Below, piece by piece: positions 8,444-17,731 of a stretch of 64,000 bases of DNA; the stretch's first letter is position 1, and each line of letters opens with the position of its first letter. A program made the translations under genes and the position numbers. The notes below the pieces were generated by a model. It saw only the letters and a list, made by a program, of their open reading frames with translations, was not told the origin of the DNA and searched no databases. The stretch is taken from the NCBI GenBank assembly GCA_025455065.1, contig JALONG010000028.1, positions 22,843-86,842 of the forward strand, in the 5' to 3' direction. This DNA comes from Candidatus Kapaibacterium sp. GTDB lineage: Bacteria; Bacteroidota; Ignavibacteria; Kapaibacteriales; UBA4661.

Positions 8444-9649
8444 CTACTTCTTCCACGCCCCAAATACATTCCACACTGCCGAGCGTCCATAATCCTCAAC
8501 TTCCGTCGGGCGCGGCTTGGTGAAATCTTCGAGGTCGTTCACGGCGCGAACACCGATTTGGAAAAAGGTTTCTTTGTTGAAGCCTGATTCTGCCATGAGT
8601 GTAGCGGGGTCAATGTCGTGCATCACGCCCCAAAACGGCTCGTTGTTGTAAAAAGCATCCCAATCACGTATGGTCTGCTCGAATAAGTCCATTTCCGGCG
8701 TGTATTGAGGCTGTTCAATGTGCATGGTGATTCCGCCGTCGGTGAGCATTCGGTAAATCTCACGCATAATGCGGTGAATGGCTTTGAATGAGGTTTCGTG
8801 CAGGAACATTGTGGTCTGAATCCAATCAAAGGACGCATCAGCAAAGCCCGTATTGGCAGCGTCGAGTTGCATGAATGTTACGTTTTTTATGCCCAAAGCC
8901 TGCGCCCGTGCATGTCCGTAACGCAACATCGGCACACCGACATCAATCGCTACAACTTCCGCGTCGGGATACGCCTGCGCAATCGGAAGCGTGTTATGAC
9001 CAAGCCCGCAGCCAATATCCAAAATACGCCTTGGCTTAAAATCTGGATGATGCGACAGTAACCACTGCGAAATTGCCTTCCCACCGCCGTCAGTGAGTTT
9101 TCCCAAGCCACCCGCCGTCGTTACAAACAAGCCCGTGTCGTAGTTTGCGGCTGCTGACACGTCGCCCTCGAAAAGTTCCGTGTGATAACTGCCTGGCATA
9201 CAGTGATTGTCCATAATCGTCAGGTAATGCGGGACTTTCACATCAGGATTCAAAACAAGTGTTGCTTTTCCGGCATTGAGTTTTTGCACTTTTTCGGCGA
9301 GTTCGGGTGCTTGACGAATCGTCATGGTACGTCCGTTTTGCTGACGCATTTCCATTGTTGTTCGCCGAAGAGCGCTCCACGTCTGGTAGTAGGGGTCGTG
9401 CTTCATTTCGGCGCGAACCTCGTCGCGGTTCTGGAAATCTCGCCCATGCTCGGCTTGAAATCGAGGTTTGACGCGCTTTTCGTAAGCAAGGCGGTTGCCC
9501 GGCGCAATTACGCCGGAAAGATGTTTGTTGAGATTTGCCAAAAAATTGTAGCGCGCTATTTCGTCATGCGTGGCTATGGGGAATACCTCGTGTTGTGTAA
9601 TGTTGCTCCAGACAGGCGGTACGGGCAGAGTTGTGGTTTTTGCGTTCAT
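8444..9649 (-). CDS. Class I SAM-dependent methyltransferase with long N-terminal extension
   Basis: RRILDIGCGLGHNTLPIAQAYPDAEVVAIDVGVPMLRYG; start chosen at MNAKTTTLPVPPVW. Confidence 0.85.
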   Translation of the reverse strand: MNAKTTTLPVPPVWSNITQHEVFPIATHDEIARYNFLANLNKHLSGVIAPGNRLAYEKRVKPRFQAEHGRDFQNRDEVRAEMKHDPYYQTWSALRRTTMEMRQQNGRTMTIRQAPELAEKVQKLNAGKATLVLNPDVKVPHYLTIMDNHCMPGSYHTELFEGDVSAAANYDTGLFVTTAGGLGKLTDGGGKAISQWLLSHHPDFKPRRILDIGCGLGHNTLPIAQAYPDAEVVAIDVGVPMLRYGHARAQALGIKNVTFMQLDAANTGFADASFDWIQTTMFLHETSFKAIHRIMREIYRMLTDGGITMHIEQPQYTPEMDLFEQTIRDWDAFYNNEPFWGVMHDIDPATLMAESGFNKETFFQIGVRAVNDLEDFTKPRPTEVEDYGRSAVWNVFGAWKK

Positions 9650-9736
9650 ATTGTTGAAATGCTTCTTGAAGAAATGTTGTTGATTGCGTAGATTTGTGCG
9701 AGAGAATTTCTGAGTTCTTCCAATATACAATCGCCA

Positions 9737-9955
9737 ATGACCATGAGCAATCGTCTCTTATATTCAAAAATTCAGATGCTTCAATCTGATGAGTTAAAGC
9801 ATGATGTCATGCGGTATGTGGAGTTTTTGCTGGCGAAACAAGCTGAGACAACGACCAAACGCATACCTGTCTTTGGCTCCGCAAAAGGAATGTTTCAGAT
9901 GAGTGCTGATTTTGATGAACCTTTGGACGACTTTAACGAATATATGCCTGAATGA
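9737..9955 (+). CDS. DUF2281-like antitoxin
   Basis: 72 aa; LLYSKIQMLQSDELKHDVMRYVEFLLAKQ...FGSAKGMFQMSADFDEPLDDFNEYM, overlaps the PIN-domain start. Confidence 0.8.
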   Translation: MTMSNRLLYSKIQMLQSDELKHDVMRYVEFLLAKQAETTTKRIPVFGSAKGMFQMSADFDEPLDDFNEYMPE

Positions 9956-10389
9956 ACCTTTTACTTGATACTCACGCGCTAATATGGCTTTTAGAAGGTG
10001 ATGAAACCTTGAGTTCCAACGCATTAATCGCTATCCAAAACCCTATCAATTCTTGCTTCGTAAGCAATGCCTCTTTATGGGAAATTGCGATAAAAATTAG
10101 CCTCGCAAAATTATCCATACAACGCCCGTACCACGAAATTCCTCAACTGATTTGGCAAAATGGCATCGAAATTCTTCCTGTTGAATTTGAACATTTTCAT
10201 CGTGTTTCCGAGTTACCTTTTTACCACAAAGACCCGTTTGACCGTATTATTATTGCTCAAGCAATCGTTGAAAATATGGGCATTGTTGGTAAAGACAGCC
10301 ATTTTGTGCAGTATGAAGTGCCACTTATACCAATTTACGTTGAAGATTGTGCATTGTTTTTTCAATGCTTTTCTCTGGAAGCAGCATAA
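9952..10389 (+). CDS. vapC: PIN-domain toxin, VapC type
   Basis: MNLLLDTHALIWLLEGDETLS...NASLWEIAIKISLAKL...DPFDRIIIAQAI. Confidence 0.9.
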   Translation: MNLLLDTHALIWLLEGDETLSSNALIAIQNPINSCFVSNASLWEIAIKISLAKLSIQRPYHEIPQLIWQNGIEILPVEFEHFHRVSELPFYHKDPFDRIIIAQAIVENMGIVGKDSHFVQYEVPLIPIYVEDCALFFQCFSLEAA

Positions 10390-11439
10390 ATACTCGCACA
10401 GACAAGAATGTCTGTGCCACTGATGCGTTGCAATAAAATGTGAACGGTCAGGAATGCCCGAAAGCAGTGTGTTTGCTGGGTAAAAACTATGTTTGGCGTA
10501 TGACTCTGCAAAAAGTTCAAATCGCTGACGGGCGAGTATATTCGGCATTCCTGCGCGGTGGCGTTCATGGCGAAGTGCTGTCAAATCAAGTGTTGCGCTT
10601 GCAACCATACTCTCACCCGTACTTGCTTCCGACAGCACCAAACCGCGATAATCCACGATTTTTGAGCCGCCGTCGGTGGAAGCAAAGGGAATATCCGTGT
10701 TCGCAATTCCGGCGGAATTGGCGGAAACAACGTAGCTCATATTTTCAATCGCACGAGCAAGTTTTGCTACGTTCTTTTGCGTCAAAAGCGGACTTCCTAC
10801 TTCGCTTGAGGAGTGCAAAAATATCTCGGCACCGCGCATAGCATGGCACCGCGCAATTTCGGGATACAAAATTTCTTCGCTGGCAATACACGCCAAATTC
10901 CCAATTTCCGTCCGCGTAACAGGAAATACGCCATCTAAACCGTAAATATCCAGATACTTATCCCAAACATCATGCGGCGTGGGTGCGAACATCGAAACCA
11001 AGCGCCGATAGCGTAAAATCAGGCTTCCCAAAGGGTCAATCACAAAACTTGTTTGAAAATAGAGGTCTGGAAAATGTGCATCTTTCTCGTACGCATTACC
11101 CGATAAAAATACGCCATTCACTTCAGCGACCTTCCCCAAAGCCTCATATTCCTTACCATTTGGCTCAAGCGCCGCTTTATCGCGCCATGCCTCCAACGTT
11201 TCGCCCATCGGAAAACCCGTCAGGAAATACTCCGGCAAGACAACTAAACGCAAATCCTGTCCGATAAATGCTTTCGAGGCGCGTATTTGCTTGCTCAAAC
11301 GCTCAATCGTCTGAAGCATTTGGGCTTCAGATTCTGCGCGGTTCGGGCAATGATTCACCGCGTAACACGTGGCTTGGAGAGCGAGGGCTTTGTAAGAGGT
11401 CATTGGGGCTTGGTTACTTGGGGCTTGGTCATTAGTCAT
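10213..11439 (-). CDS. Carbon-nitrogen hydrolase (nitrilase superfamily); C-terminus probably aberrant
   Basis: LVVLPEYFLTGFPMGE, IGNLACIASEEILYPEIARCHAMRGAEIFLHSSSEVG; last ~60 aa run through a REP-like hairpin and antisense to vapC. Confidence 0.75.
   Translation of the reverse strand: MTNDQAPSNQAPMTSYKALALQATCYAVNHCPNRAESEAQMLQTIERLSKQIRASKAFIGQDLRLVVLPEYFLTGFPMGETLEAWRDKAALEPNGKEYEALGKVAEVNGVFLSGNAYEKDAHFPDLYFQTSFVIDPLGSLILRYRRLVSMFAPTPHDVWDKYLDIYGLDGVFPVTRTEIGNLACIASEEILYPEIARCHAMRGAEIFLHSSSEVGSPLLTQKNVAKLARAIENMSYVVSANSAGIANTDIPFASTDGGSKIVDYRGLVLSEASTGESMVASATLDLTALRHERHRAGMPNILARQRFELFAESYAKHSFYPANTLLSGIPDRSHFIATHQWHRHSCLCEYLCCFQRKALKKQCTIFNVNWYKWHFILHKMAVFTNNAHIFNDCLSNNNTVKRVFVVKR
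10396..10417. repeat. REP-like hairpin GCACAGACA-agaa-TGTCTGTGC
   Basis: Perfect 9-bp stem; same family as 55710-55782 and 59707-59779. Confidence 0.85.
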
Positions 11440-11440
11440 T
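11401..11440. repeat. Hybrid short repeat (GGGCTTGGTTACTTGG plus TTAGTCATT)
   Basis: cattggggcttggttacttggggcttggtcattagtcatt. Confidence 0.8.
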
Positions 11441-11478
11441 CGTTGTTTGATGTGATGATGCTTTGCAATGCTAAAATT

Positions 11479-12705
11479 TTATGCGGCTTTGGGTGTAGGC
11501 TTCCGCATAACAATAACCATCGCAATCGCCACCAAACTCAAACCCAACATCAGCGTAAACGACGGAACATAGCTTCCTGTGTTCGTGCGAATACTACCCA
11601 GAACAATAGCACCGGCGCTGCCTGCAAGCGTGTCAATCATGGTGAACAACCCCAAAATTTTCGGATAGTTTTTTCCTCCAAAATATTCGGCAATCATCAC
11701 CTGAATCATCGTAAATGCGCCACTAAAGCCCACTCCATAGACCACTGCATAAATAAACGCAAGACCTGTCGGATTCGTGTCCATGACGCGCAAAATTGCC
11801 GAACCGACAGCAAGGCTAATCGTTGCAAGCAGCATAATCATGCGCTTGTCAAAACGGTCACTCAGAAAGCCAAAAAGGAGTTTTCCGACCATTGCCGAAA
11901 TACCGAATGTTACTAACACTTTCGCTGAAAAACCTGCATCCAAACCTACATCTTTGAAGAAAATAGTTTGATTTTGCGTAACGCCGACGATACAAAACCA
12001 CATTACCGCAGTAACAAACGCAAGCAAGTAAAAAACAGGCATTTTCACAACATCTGAAACAGTAAAGCCTTCTAGCATAGAAGCTGCTTCATTGCTTTTG
12101 TTTGACGGTAAGCCGTCTGCAAAGGTATTCTTTTCTGAGGGATGATTTCGGAGCAGTATCACAAAGGGAATAAAGACCATAATCGTCATTATTCCTGCTA
12201 AAACGAGAGAAGTTGTTCGCCATCCATAATTTTTCAATAACGGCGCAACAATACCTGAAAACAGTGCGGCTCCGAATGATGACCCCATGAGTAAAATACC
12301 CACTGCTAAACCTCGATACTTATCAAACCAGCGTGTAACCATTAGCACACTTGGCATCATCCCTGACATGACGATTCCGAAAGCAAACAGAACATAAATC
12401 CCCAGAAAGTGCCAATATGTCTGGATTTGCGAAAGTGCCAGATACGCAAGAATAAACACCACACTTCCACCAATCATAAAATTGCGTGCCGAAACGCGCT
12501 GCATAATTACCCCGAAAAACAAGGCGAAAAGTGCCGAAAAGGAAAACATTATTGATGGAGCAACTTGTATTTGTTGCGGTGTGAATCCAAATTCCGCGAT
12601 GAAAATTGGATAAAACATCGGCATAACGTTTACCGTCAAACCGTTTGTCGCCGTGTACGCAAGCAGTAGTGCCGCAAGCAAGAACCAACCGTAAAAGACG
12701 CGCAT
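11479..12705 (-). CDS. MFS transporter, monocarboxylate/oxalate-formate antiporter type
   Basis: 408 aa, 12-TM pattern; FYGWFLLAALLLAYTATNGLTVNVMPMFYP. Confidence 0.88.
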   Translation of the reverse strand: MRVFYGWFLLAALLLAYTATNGLTVNVMPMFYPIFIAEFGFTPQQIQVAPSIMFSFSALFALFFGVIMQRVSARNFMIGGSVVFILAYLALSQIQTYWHFLGIYVLFAFGIVMSGMMPSVLMVTRWFDKYRGLAVGILLMGSSFGAALFSGIVAPLLKNYGWRTTSLVLAGIMTIMVFIPFVILLRNHPSEKNTFADGLPSNKSNEAASMLEGFTVSDVVKMPVFYLLAFVTAVMWFCIVGVTQNQTIFFKDVGLDAGFSAKVLVTFGISAMVGKLLFGFLSDRFDKRMIMLLATISLAVGSAILRVMDTNPTGLAFIYAVVYGVGFSGAFTMIQVMIAEYFGGKNYPKILGLFTMIDTLAGSAGAIVLGSIRTNTGSYVPSFTLMLGLSLVAIAMVIVMRKPTPKAA

Positions 12706-12765
12706 AATGGGGAAAGTATGAATGATGAAGTATGAAGTTATTCCGAGTTACAATTCAGTTCCACG

Positions 12766-14244
12766 TTACGATTTTATACGGCTTCCAAGCCTTTGCCCCA
12801 AAAGCCGACCAAAACTGAGCGCGGGAGTAATGAGCATACCGCCGCAAAAGGCATGACCACTTGTTGCAGCAGCACCCAGAATTTCTCCGGCAGCATACAA
12901 CCCCTGAATTGGTGAGCCTTCCGTGTTCAAAACCTGCAAATCGCCATTCACCGCCAAACCGCCAAACGAAATAAGCGACGAAGCATTGATGCGAAGCGCA
13001 TAAAATGGTGCTTCTTGGAGTGGTGCGTGAAATGCGGCTCGTCCAAATTCATCTTCTTGATTGGCGAAGGTGTCTTGAAATTGAGCATTGAAGAGCGTTA
13101 CAGCGTTTTCAACATTCTGCCATGCCAAACCACACTTTTCGGCAAGTTCGCCCACACTTGATGCCGTGCGGCAGTACGTCCCACGTGCAGCGTGGGAGCG
13201 AACCATTTCGGGCGTTATCCACTGCCGCACAAGCGGCTCGTTTTCCTCGCACGATGTGCGCAAAGCGTGTTCGTCAAATATAACCCAAAACCGCCAGTTT
13301 GCTTGCTTCATCACCGCTCGTTCACGAATGTCAGCGCTTGGTTCGTCCTCGTTCATAAAGCGGTTGCCGTCGTCGTTCACGTAAATTTCACGTGTTTTGC
13401 GGTATGCCGATGAAAATACACTCGCCCACGCATCCCAATAATCCACGCGCTGCGAATTTGGCACCGTTTCAATGCCGCCCAAACTAACATTATGTTTTTC
13501 GGCATGATGAAATTTCGCGCCTATGCGCATAGCGGCTTGTATTCCCTCACCTAACGATGTGTGATTTGCCGTCGAAAAAAGCGGCGGTGCTTCCGGCAGG
13601 GTTTCGGCAAAAAATTTCGGATTTGCCGCATAACCGCCTGTTGTGAGTACAATCGCCGGAGCGTAGTATTCATGCGCTTCTCCGCGTGATTGTACTCTTA
13701 CCCCTTTCACTGCACCATTCTCACAAAGCACATCCTTTAGCGACGCACCCAAAAGTGGCGTAATTACGCCCTTTTTCACCCATTCTTCCCACAGTGGCAA
13801 AAGCAGCGAAAGCATCACCACACCGCCCCGCGCAACGTTTGCGTAATGCGTCCGCGCTGTTGTGTACGGAACGTGTCCGAAAATAATTTTTGGACAGTCT
13901 TTGTCAAACGGAAAGCCCAGCGATTCCAGCCAATTCAGCGTTTTTGGCGCTTCTTCGGTGGCAAGTTTTGTGATTACGGCATCGGCGGAATGTTCGGAAA
14001 TGCGCATCACTTCGGCACAATGCTTTTCCGGCGAATCCTTGATTCCATGCGCTTTCTGGCGATTTGTGCCGCCCCCGCTCAAATGCCCTACCGTCCAATG
14101 CAGCGTACCGCCTATCACAGTGGATTTCTCAATCACCAAAATTCGCTTCACGCCTGCTTTTGCGGCTTCGATTGCGCACGGGATTCCGGCTGTTCCCGCG
14201 CCGACGATGATGAGGTCGAAGGAAGTTATTTGGTCATTAGTCAT
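12766..14244 (-). CDS. FAD-dependent oxidoreductase (fumarate reductase/3-ketosteroid dehydrogenase-type flavoprotein)
   Basis: FDLIIVGAGTAGIPCAIEAAKAGVKRILVIEKSTVIGGTLHW; GLYAAGEILGAAATSGHAFCGGMLITPALSFGRLLG. Confidence 0.92.
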   Translation of the reverse strand: MTNDQITSFDLIIVGAGTAGIPCAIEAAKAGVKRILVIEKSTVIGGTLHWTVGHLSGGGTNRQKAHGIKDSPEKHCAEVMRISEHSADAVITKLATEEAPKTLNWLESLGFPFDKDCPKIIFGHVPYTTARTHYANVARGGVVMLSLLLPLWEEWVKKGVITPLLGASLKDVLCENGAVKGVRVQSRGEAHEYYAPAIVLTTGGYAANPKFFAETLPEAPPLFSTANHTSLGEGIQAAMRIGAKFHHAEKHNVSLGGIETVPNSQRVDYWDAWASVFSSAYRKTREIYVNDDGNRFMNEDEPSADIRERAVMKQANWRFWVIFDEHALRTSCEENEPLVRQWITPEMVRSHAARGTYCRTASSVGELAEKCGLAWQNVENAVTLFNAQFQDTFANQEDEFGRAAFHAPLQEAPFYALRINASSLISFGGLAVNGDLQVLNTEGSPIQGLYAAGEILGAAATSGHAFCGGMLITPALSFGRLLGQRLGSRIKS

Positions 14245-14280
14245 TAGTCATTAGTCATTGGTTATTTGGTCATTAGTTGG
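14231..14280. repeat. Heptamer tandem repeat TTAGTCA
   Basis: tggtcattagtcattagtcattagtcattggttatttggtcattagttgg. Confidence 0.85.
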
Positions 14281-15243
14281 GTTGTGCGTTTTTTGCTCAA
14301 AAAACTCGAACCAAACACCGTCGGGAGAACGCACAGCGAAACAACGTACCTTTCCGTAGGGTGCAATCTCAAGCTCTGAAAGCAGTGTAGTTATTGGTGT
14401 TCGAGCGGAAACGTGAGCAAAATATTCGTCAATGCCTTCCACAGGAAAACGGTACATCAGCAAACCACGATTCGGCGGAATGGCGCGGTCTGAGCGGTCT
14501 TCACCGTACAAACCCTCAAATTGAAAAACTTCGATAATCGTATCACGTGTTCCATCCGGTGAAAATCCCCCAAGCTGCACGGGAACTTGTGTTGAGAGAT
14601 TCCATGGCAAACGAAATACCGTCGGTGCGGGTTCGGAATTTTTCAGCGTCAGGCGTTCAAGTTCGGTAAAACCTAGCGTTTCTGTCAAAAACTGTGCTGT
14701 TTCGTCCATACTTTTTGCCACCGAAACGGAAAGATAAATCGTCCCCAACACGCCATTGTGTGCGGTTGTTGGCGGCAAGGGCGGTTCTTTGCGGTTCACC
14801 AACGCCAAACCCGATGCTTCGGGTCCAAAGAGCAGTGCTTCATCCAAAACGAACTGTCCAATGCGAAGTTCTATCGGCTCTCCAAAAACGTAGTACCCCG
14901 CATCTAATAAGGTGTTGTAGGTGGTCGCCATATCGGTTACGCGCAAATCAAAATCGAAAATACCGCCTGTTTCCCATATTTGCGCACCAGTCCGAATGCC
15001 GATTTGTTCACAGTTCTGAAATTCCACTAAACGCAGTAAACCATATTCTGCATCTGGAAAACCGCATAAATACTCGCTTCCGCTTGTTGGCTTTTGTAAA
15101 TGCCAAAACTGTATTTGGTTATGCGTAAGCGAACCTTCGTGCCTGAGCGTCCAGCCGAAAATGTCGCGCCAAACCTTGATTTCATGCGATATTGAACGGA
15201 CGCTTTTGACGATTTCGCGGAGTTTGTGGATTTTCCAAGCCAT
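14251..15243 (-). CDS. VOC (glyoxalase/bleomycin-resistance/dioxygenase) superfamily protein, two-module
   Basis: 330 aa; ITNDQ C-terminus derives from the heptamer repeat; VOC-like TIYLSVSVAKSMDETAQFLTETLGFTE. Confidence 0.75.
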   Translation of the reverse strand: MAWKIHKLREIVKSVRSISHEIKVWRDIFGWTLRHEGSLTHNQIQFWHLQKPTSGSEYLCGFPDAEYGLLRLVEFQNCEQIGIRTGAQIWETGGIFDFDLRVTDMATTYNTLLDAGYYVFGEPIELRIGQFVLDEALLFGPEASGLALVNRKEPPLPPTTAHNGVLGTIYLSVSVAKSMDETAQFLTETLGFTELERLTLKNSEPAPTVFRLPWNLSTQVPVQLGGFSPDGTRDTIIEVFQFEGLYGEDRSDRAIPPNRGLLMYRFPVEGIDEYFAHVSARTPITTLLSELEIAPYGKVRCFAVRSPDGVWFEFFEQKTHNPTNDQITND

Positions 15244-15283
15244 GCTGTTTGTCTATGATATTGAACGATGAAAAATTTGCGCA

Positions 15284-16210
15284 TTACCACCGAATATCAT
15301 CACGCTGAACAATAGAGTACATCTTGCCCGGAAGCGGTTTTTTGAGGAATTGGGCAAATTCTGAACTGACCGCCGCAACCCGCTTGACATCTATTCCCGT
15401 CGCAATGCCCATTTGATGCAGCAAATGAGCGGTGTCTTCGGTGGCGATATTCCCCGTTGCGCCCTTGATAAACGGGCATCCGCCCAAGCCACCAAACGCT
15501 GTGTCGAAAATGCTCACGCCCGCTTCCAGAGCCGCGTACAGGTTTGCCAAGCCTTTATTTTCCGTGTCGTGTTGGTGCAAAATAACAGGCTTTCCATTTG
15601 CTAATTGTACTATTTCGGTCATCACACGCCGCACGGCAACAGGGTTTCCCATACCCGTACTGTCAGCAAGCCCGATTTCATGGACTCCTGCGGCGAGATG
15701 ATGCTTCACCAAATCCAGCACAATATCTTCCGAAATATGCCCTTCGTAACGGCAACCAAACGCGCTTTGAATACCGCCACGCACCTGCAACCCCGCATCC
15801 AGAGCGATGTTCACCATTTCTTTGAACTCTGCTCGGGCTTCCGCGAGAGATTTTCCTGTGTTTTTTCGGCTGTGGGTATCGCTTGCCGAAAGCGAAACGG
15901 AAATATGCTTCAAACCCGCTTTGTAAGCCCGTTCTACGCCTTTGGTGTTGAGGGTGAGGGCTGAAAAAAGTACGTCATGTTGCTCTGGAAACAAGGAAGG
16001 AAGTTGCTTACAGAGTTCCTCCGCGTCCGCCATTTGTGGAACGAGTTTCGGATTGACAAAGGAGCACACTTGAATACGCCTCAAGCCAGATTCTACGAGG
16101 CTTTTGAGCATTTGCAATTTCATTTCCGTCGGTACAATGGTCGTCTCGGTTTGCAAACCGTCGCGCAAACCTTGTTCTTCGATGATGACGTGTTTGGGAA
16201 GTTGTGCCAT
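15284..16210 (-). CDS. Hydroxymethylglutaryl-CoA lyase-like protein
   Basis: VIIEEQGLRDGLQTETTIVPTEMK...DTAFGGLGGCPFIKGATGNIATEDTAHLLHQMGIATGID. Confidence 0.93.
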   Translation of the reverse strand: MAQLPKHVIIEEQGLRDGLQTETTIVPTEMKLQMLKSLVESGLRRIQVCSFVNPKLVPQMADAEELCKQLPSLFPEQHDVLFSALTLNTKGVERAYKAGLKHISVSLSASDTHSRKNTGKSLAEARAEFKEMVNIALDAGLQVRGGIQSAFGCRYEGHISEDIVLDLVKHHLAAGVHEIGLADSTGMGNPVAVRRVMTEIVQLANGKPVILHQHDTENKGLANLYAALEAGVSIFDTAFGGLGGCPFIKGATGNIATEDTAHLLHQMGIATGIDVKRVAAVSSEFAQFLKKPLPGKMYSIVQRDDIRW

Positions 16211-16444
16211 GAGATTCGAAGCGGTTTATAGGGAAATTGCTTTCCTGAAGAATGCCTTTGTGATGGATACAATGCTAAGGCGAAAACTTACCTACTTCGG
16301 CACGGGCAACCTTGTAAAAAATTGACAAAGGCTATCTCAGTTCAAGTCCAGGTCTCTGTAATCATGCAATGCCAATTTCCAACAAACTCACTTTTTTTAG
16401 GAATGCGAGTCAAATAGAAGCGTATTTTTTTAGCTGAAAGTTAG

Positions 16445-16558
16445 CATATTGTTCTTAAAATAAGCCATTATTAAAAAGCAAGTATTTAAGCTACTTTAAT
16501 TTTATTATACTGCATAAATACTTGATTAAAAATAACTACTTAAATCAAGAATAATGTA
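16445..16558 (+). repeat. AT-rich imperfect palindromic repeat, copy 1
   Basis: The 108-bp core (16451-16558) matches the reverse complement of 21711-21818 with 9 differences by eye; internal CAAGTATTTA...TAAATACTTG stem. Confidence 0.88.
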
Positions 16559-16728
16559 GTTAGATAAAATTTGACAACCCACATAAAACCTAGCTTCTTA
16601 CGACACCCTCACCCAACCCTCTCCCAAAGGAGAGGGCTTTGTAAACGATTGCTTTCTTTGGTCTTAGCACCTTCTCCCTTTGAGAGAAGGCGGGGGATGA
16701 GGGGTGAAACGCGCAATTTTATCTAACT
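16558..16728. mobile_element. Putative MITE-like element with 14-bp perfect terminal inverted repeats
   Basis: AGTTAGATAAAATT (16558-16571) and AATTTTATCTAACT (16715-16728), enclosing two CTCACCC/CTCTCCC-type hairpins. Confidence 0.5.
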
Positions 16729-16733
16729 TTCAA

Positions 16734-17636
16734 TTACGCACTAACTCCCACTAAATTATGCAGATAATAGCGAATGGGGCAATACTCGTTTTCGGCAAAA
16801 CGAGGAAGCGTGTTTTTGGAGGAAATACTTTGCAAATAATCCGTCGGGTTCATCCCCGTAAACGATTCAAAATCATGGACGAAGTGCGATTGGTCGTAAT
16901 ATGCCGATTCGTAGGCAATTTCTGTAAGAGAAAGGCGCTGTGAAGGTGCGACGAACTCAGTATCAGCGCGGTATTTGAGGAGTTTTAAGGAACGCTGAAA
17001 ACGCTGAATTCGTGCCAATGCTTTGGGATTGATACCAACAAATTTATCGAATTGCCGGAGAAGGTGTTTGTGACTAATGCCGATGGTCGTGGCAATATTC
17101 CGAATCGAAGGCTCTTCCATGCCAAGCACGTATTTAAGCGCGATTTCGACGGTGTTGTTCATTTGTAGATTCTGCCCTGCTTTTTCAAGAAGTGTATTGA
17201 CGGCAACCAAACACTGCGCCGCCGGAGAAGACGCAGCCCAAAGCCTTTCCCGAAAACGCTCGACTTCACTTGCGCCCCAGAGCGCTTCAATATCAATCAC
17301 GTTTTGCGTCAGTTCGTTCATCGGAACACCGAAAAATGGGTATGCGCCGCCCGGTCGAAAGCGAATCCCCAGTGCATGACACGCACGCTCTTGTTTTACC
17401 GAACAAGGATTCATGCGCTCTCCCGACAATGAACCTTTGGCAAAATGGTTGATTTTGCCATCCGTACCCAAGACGGAATACGGCGAACCTAAATTCACAA
17501 CCATTTGCACAACTCCGTCAGGAAAGATTTTTGCCGAGTATTCCAGCGCGTCATCGTTGATAATCCAAAACTTCTCAATGAAGCGGTGAAGCGGCTTTGT
17601 GGGTATGTACATCATACAGTTCATACGTTGCCCCAA
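16734..17636 (-). CDS. AraC family transcriptional regulator
   Basis: 300 aa; C-terminal HTH SIRNIATTIGISHKHLLRQFDKFVGINPKALARIQRFQ...LTEIAYESAYYDQSHFVHDFESFTGMNPTDYL. Confidence 0.92.
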   Translation of the reverse strand: MGQRMNCMMYIPTKPLHRFIEKFWIINDDALEYSAKIFPDGVVQMVVNLGSPYSVLGTDGKINHFAKGSLSGERMNPCSVKQERACHALGIRFRPGGAYPFFGVPMNELTQNVIDIEALWGASEVERFRERLWAASSPAAQCLVAVNTLLEKAGQNLQMNNTVEIALKYVLGMEEPSIRNIATTIGISHKHLLRQFDKFVGINPKALARIQRFQRSLKLLKYRADTEFVAPSQRLSLTEIAYESAYYDQSHFVHDFESFTGMNPTDYLQSISSKNTLPRFAENEYCPIRYYLHNLVGVSA

Positions 17637-17731
17637 TCGTAAAGTAAATGTCTATTTTTTACAAGGATTCTCCTGAAAGTTCAAAGAAATTACTATTTTT
17701 CGCGTCAAACGAAAACAATTTTTTGATATTC

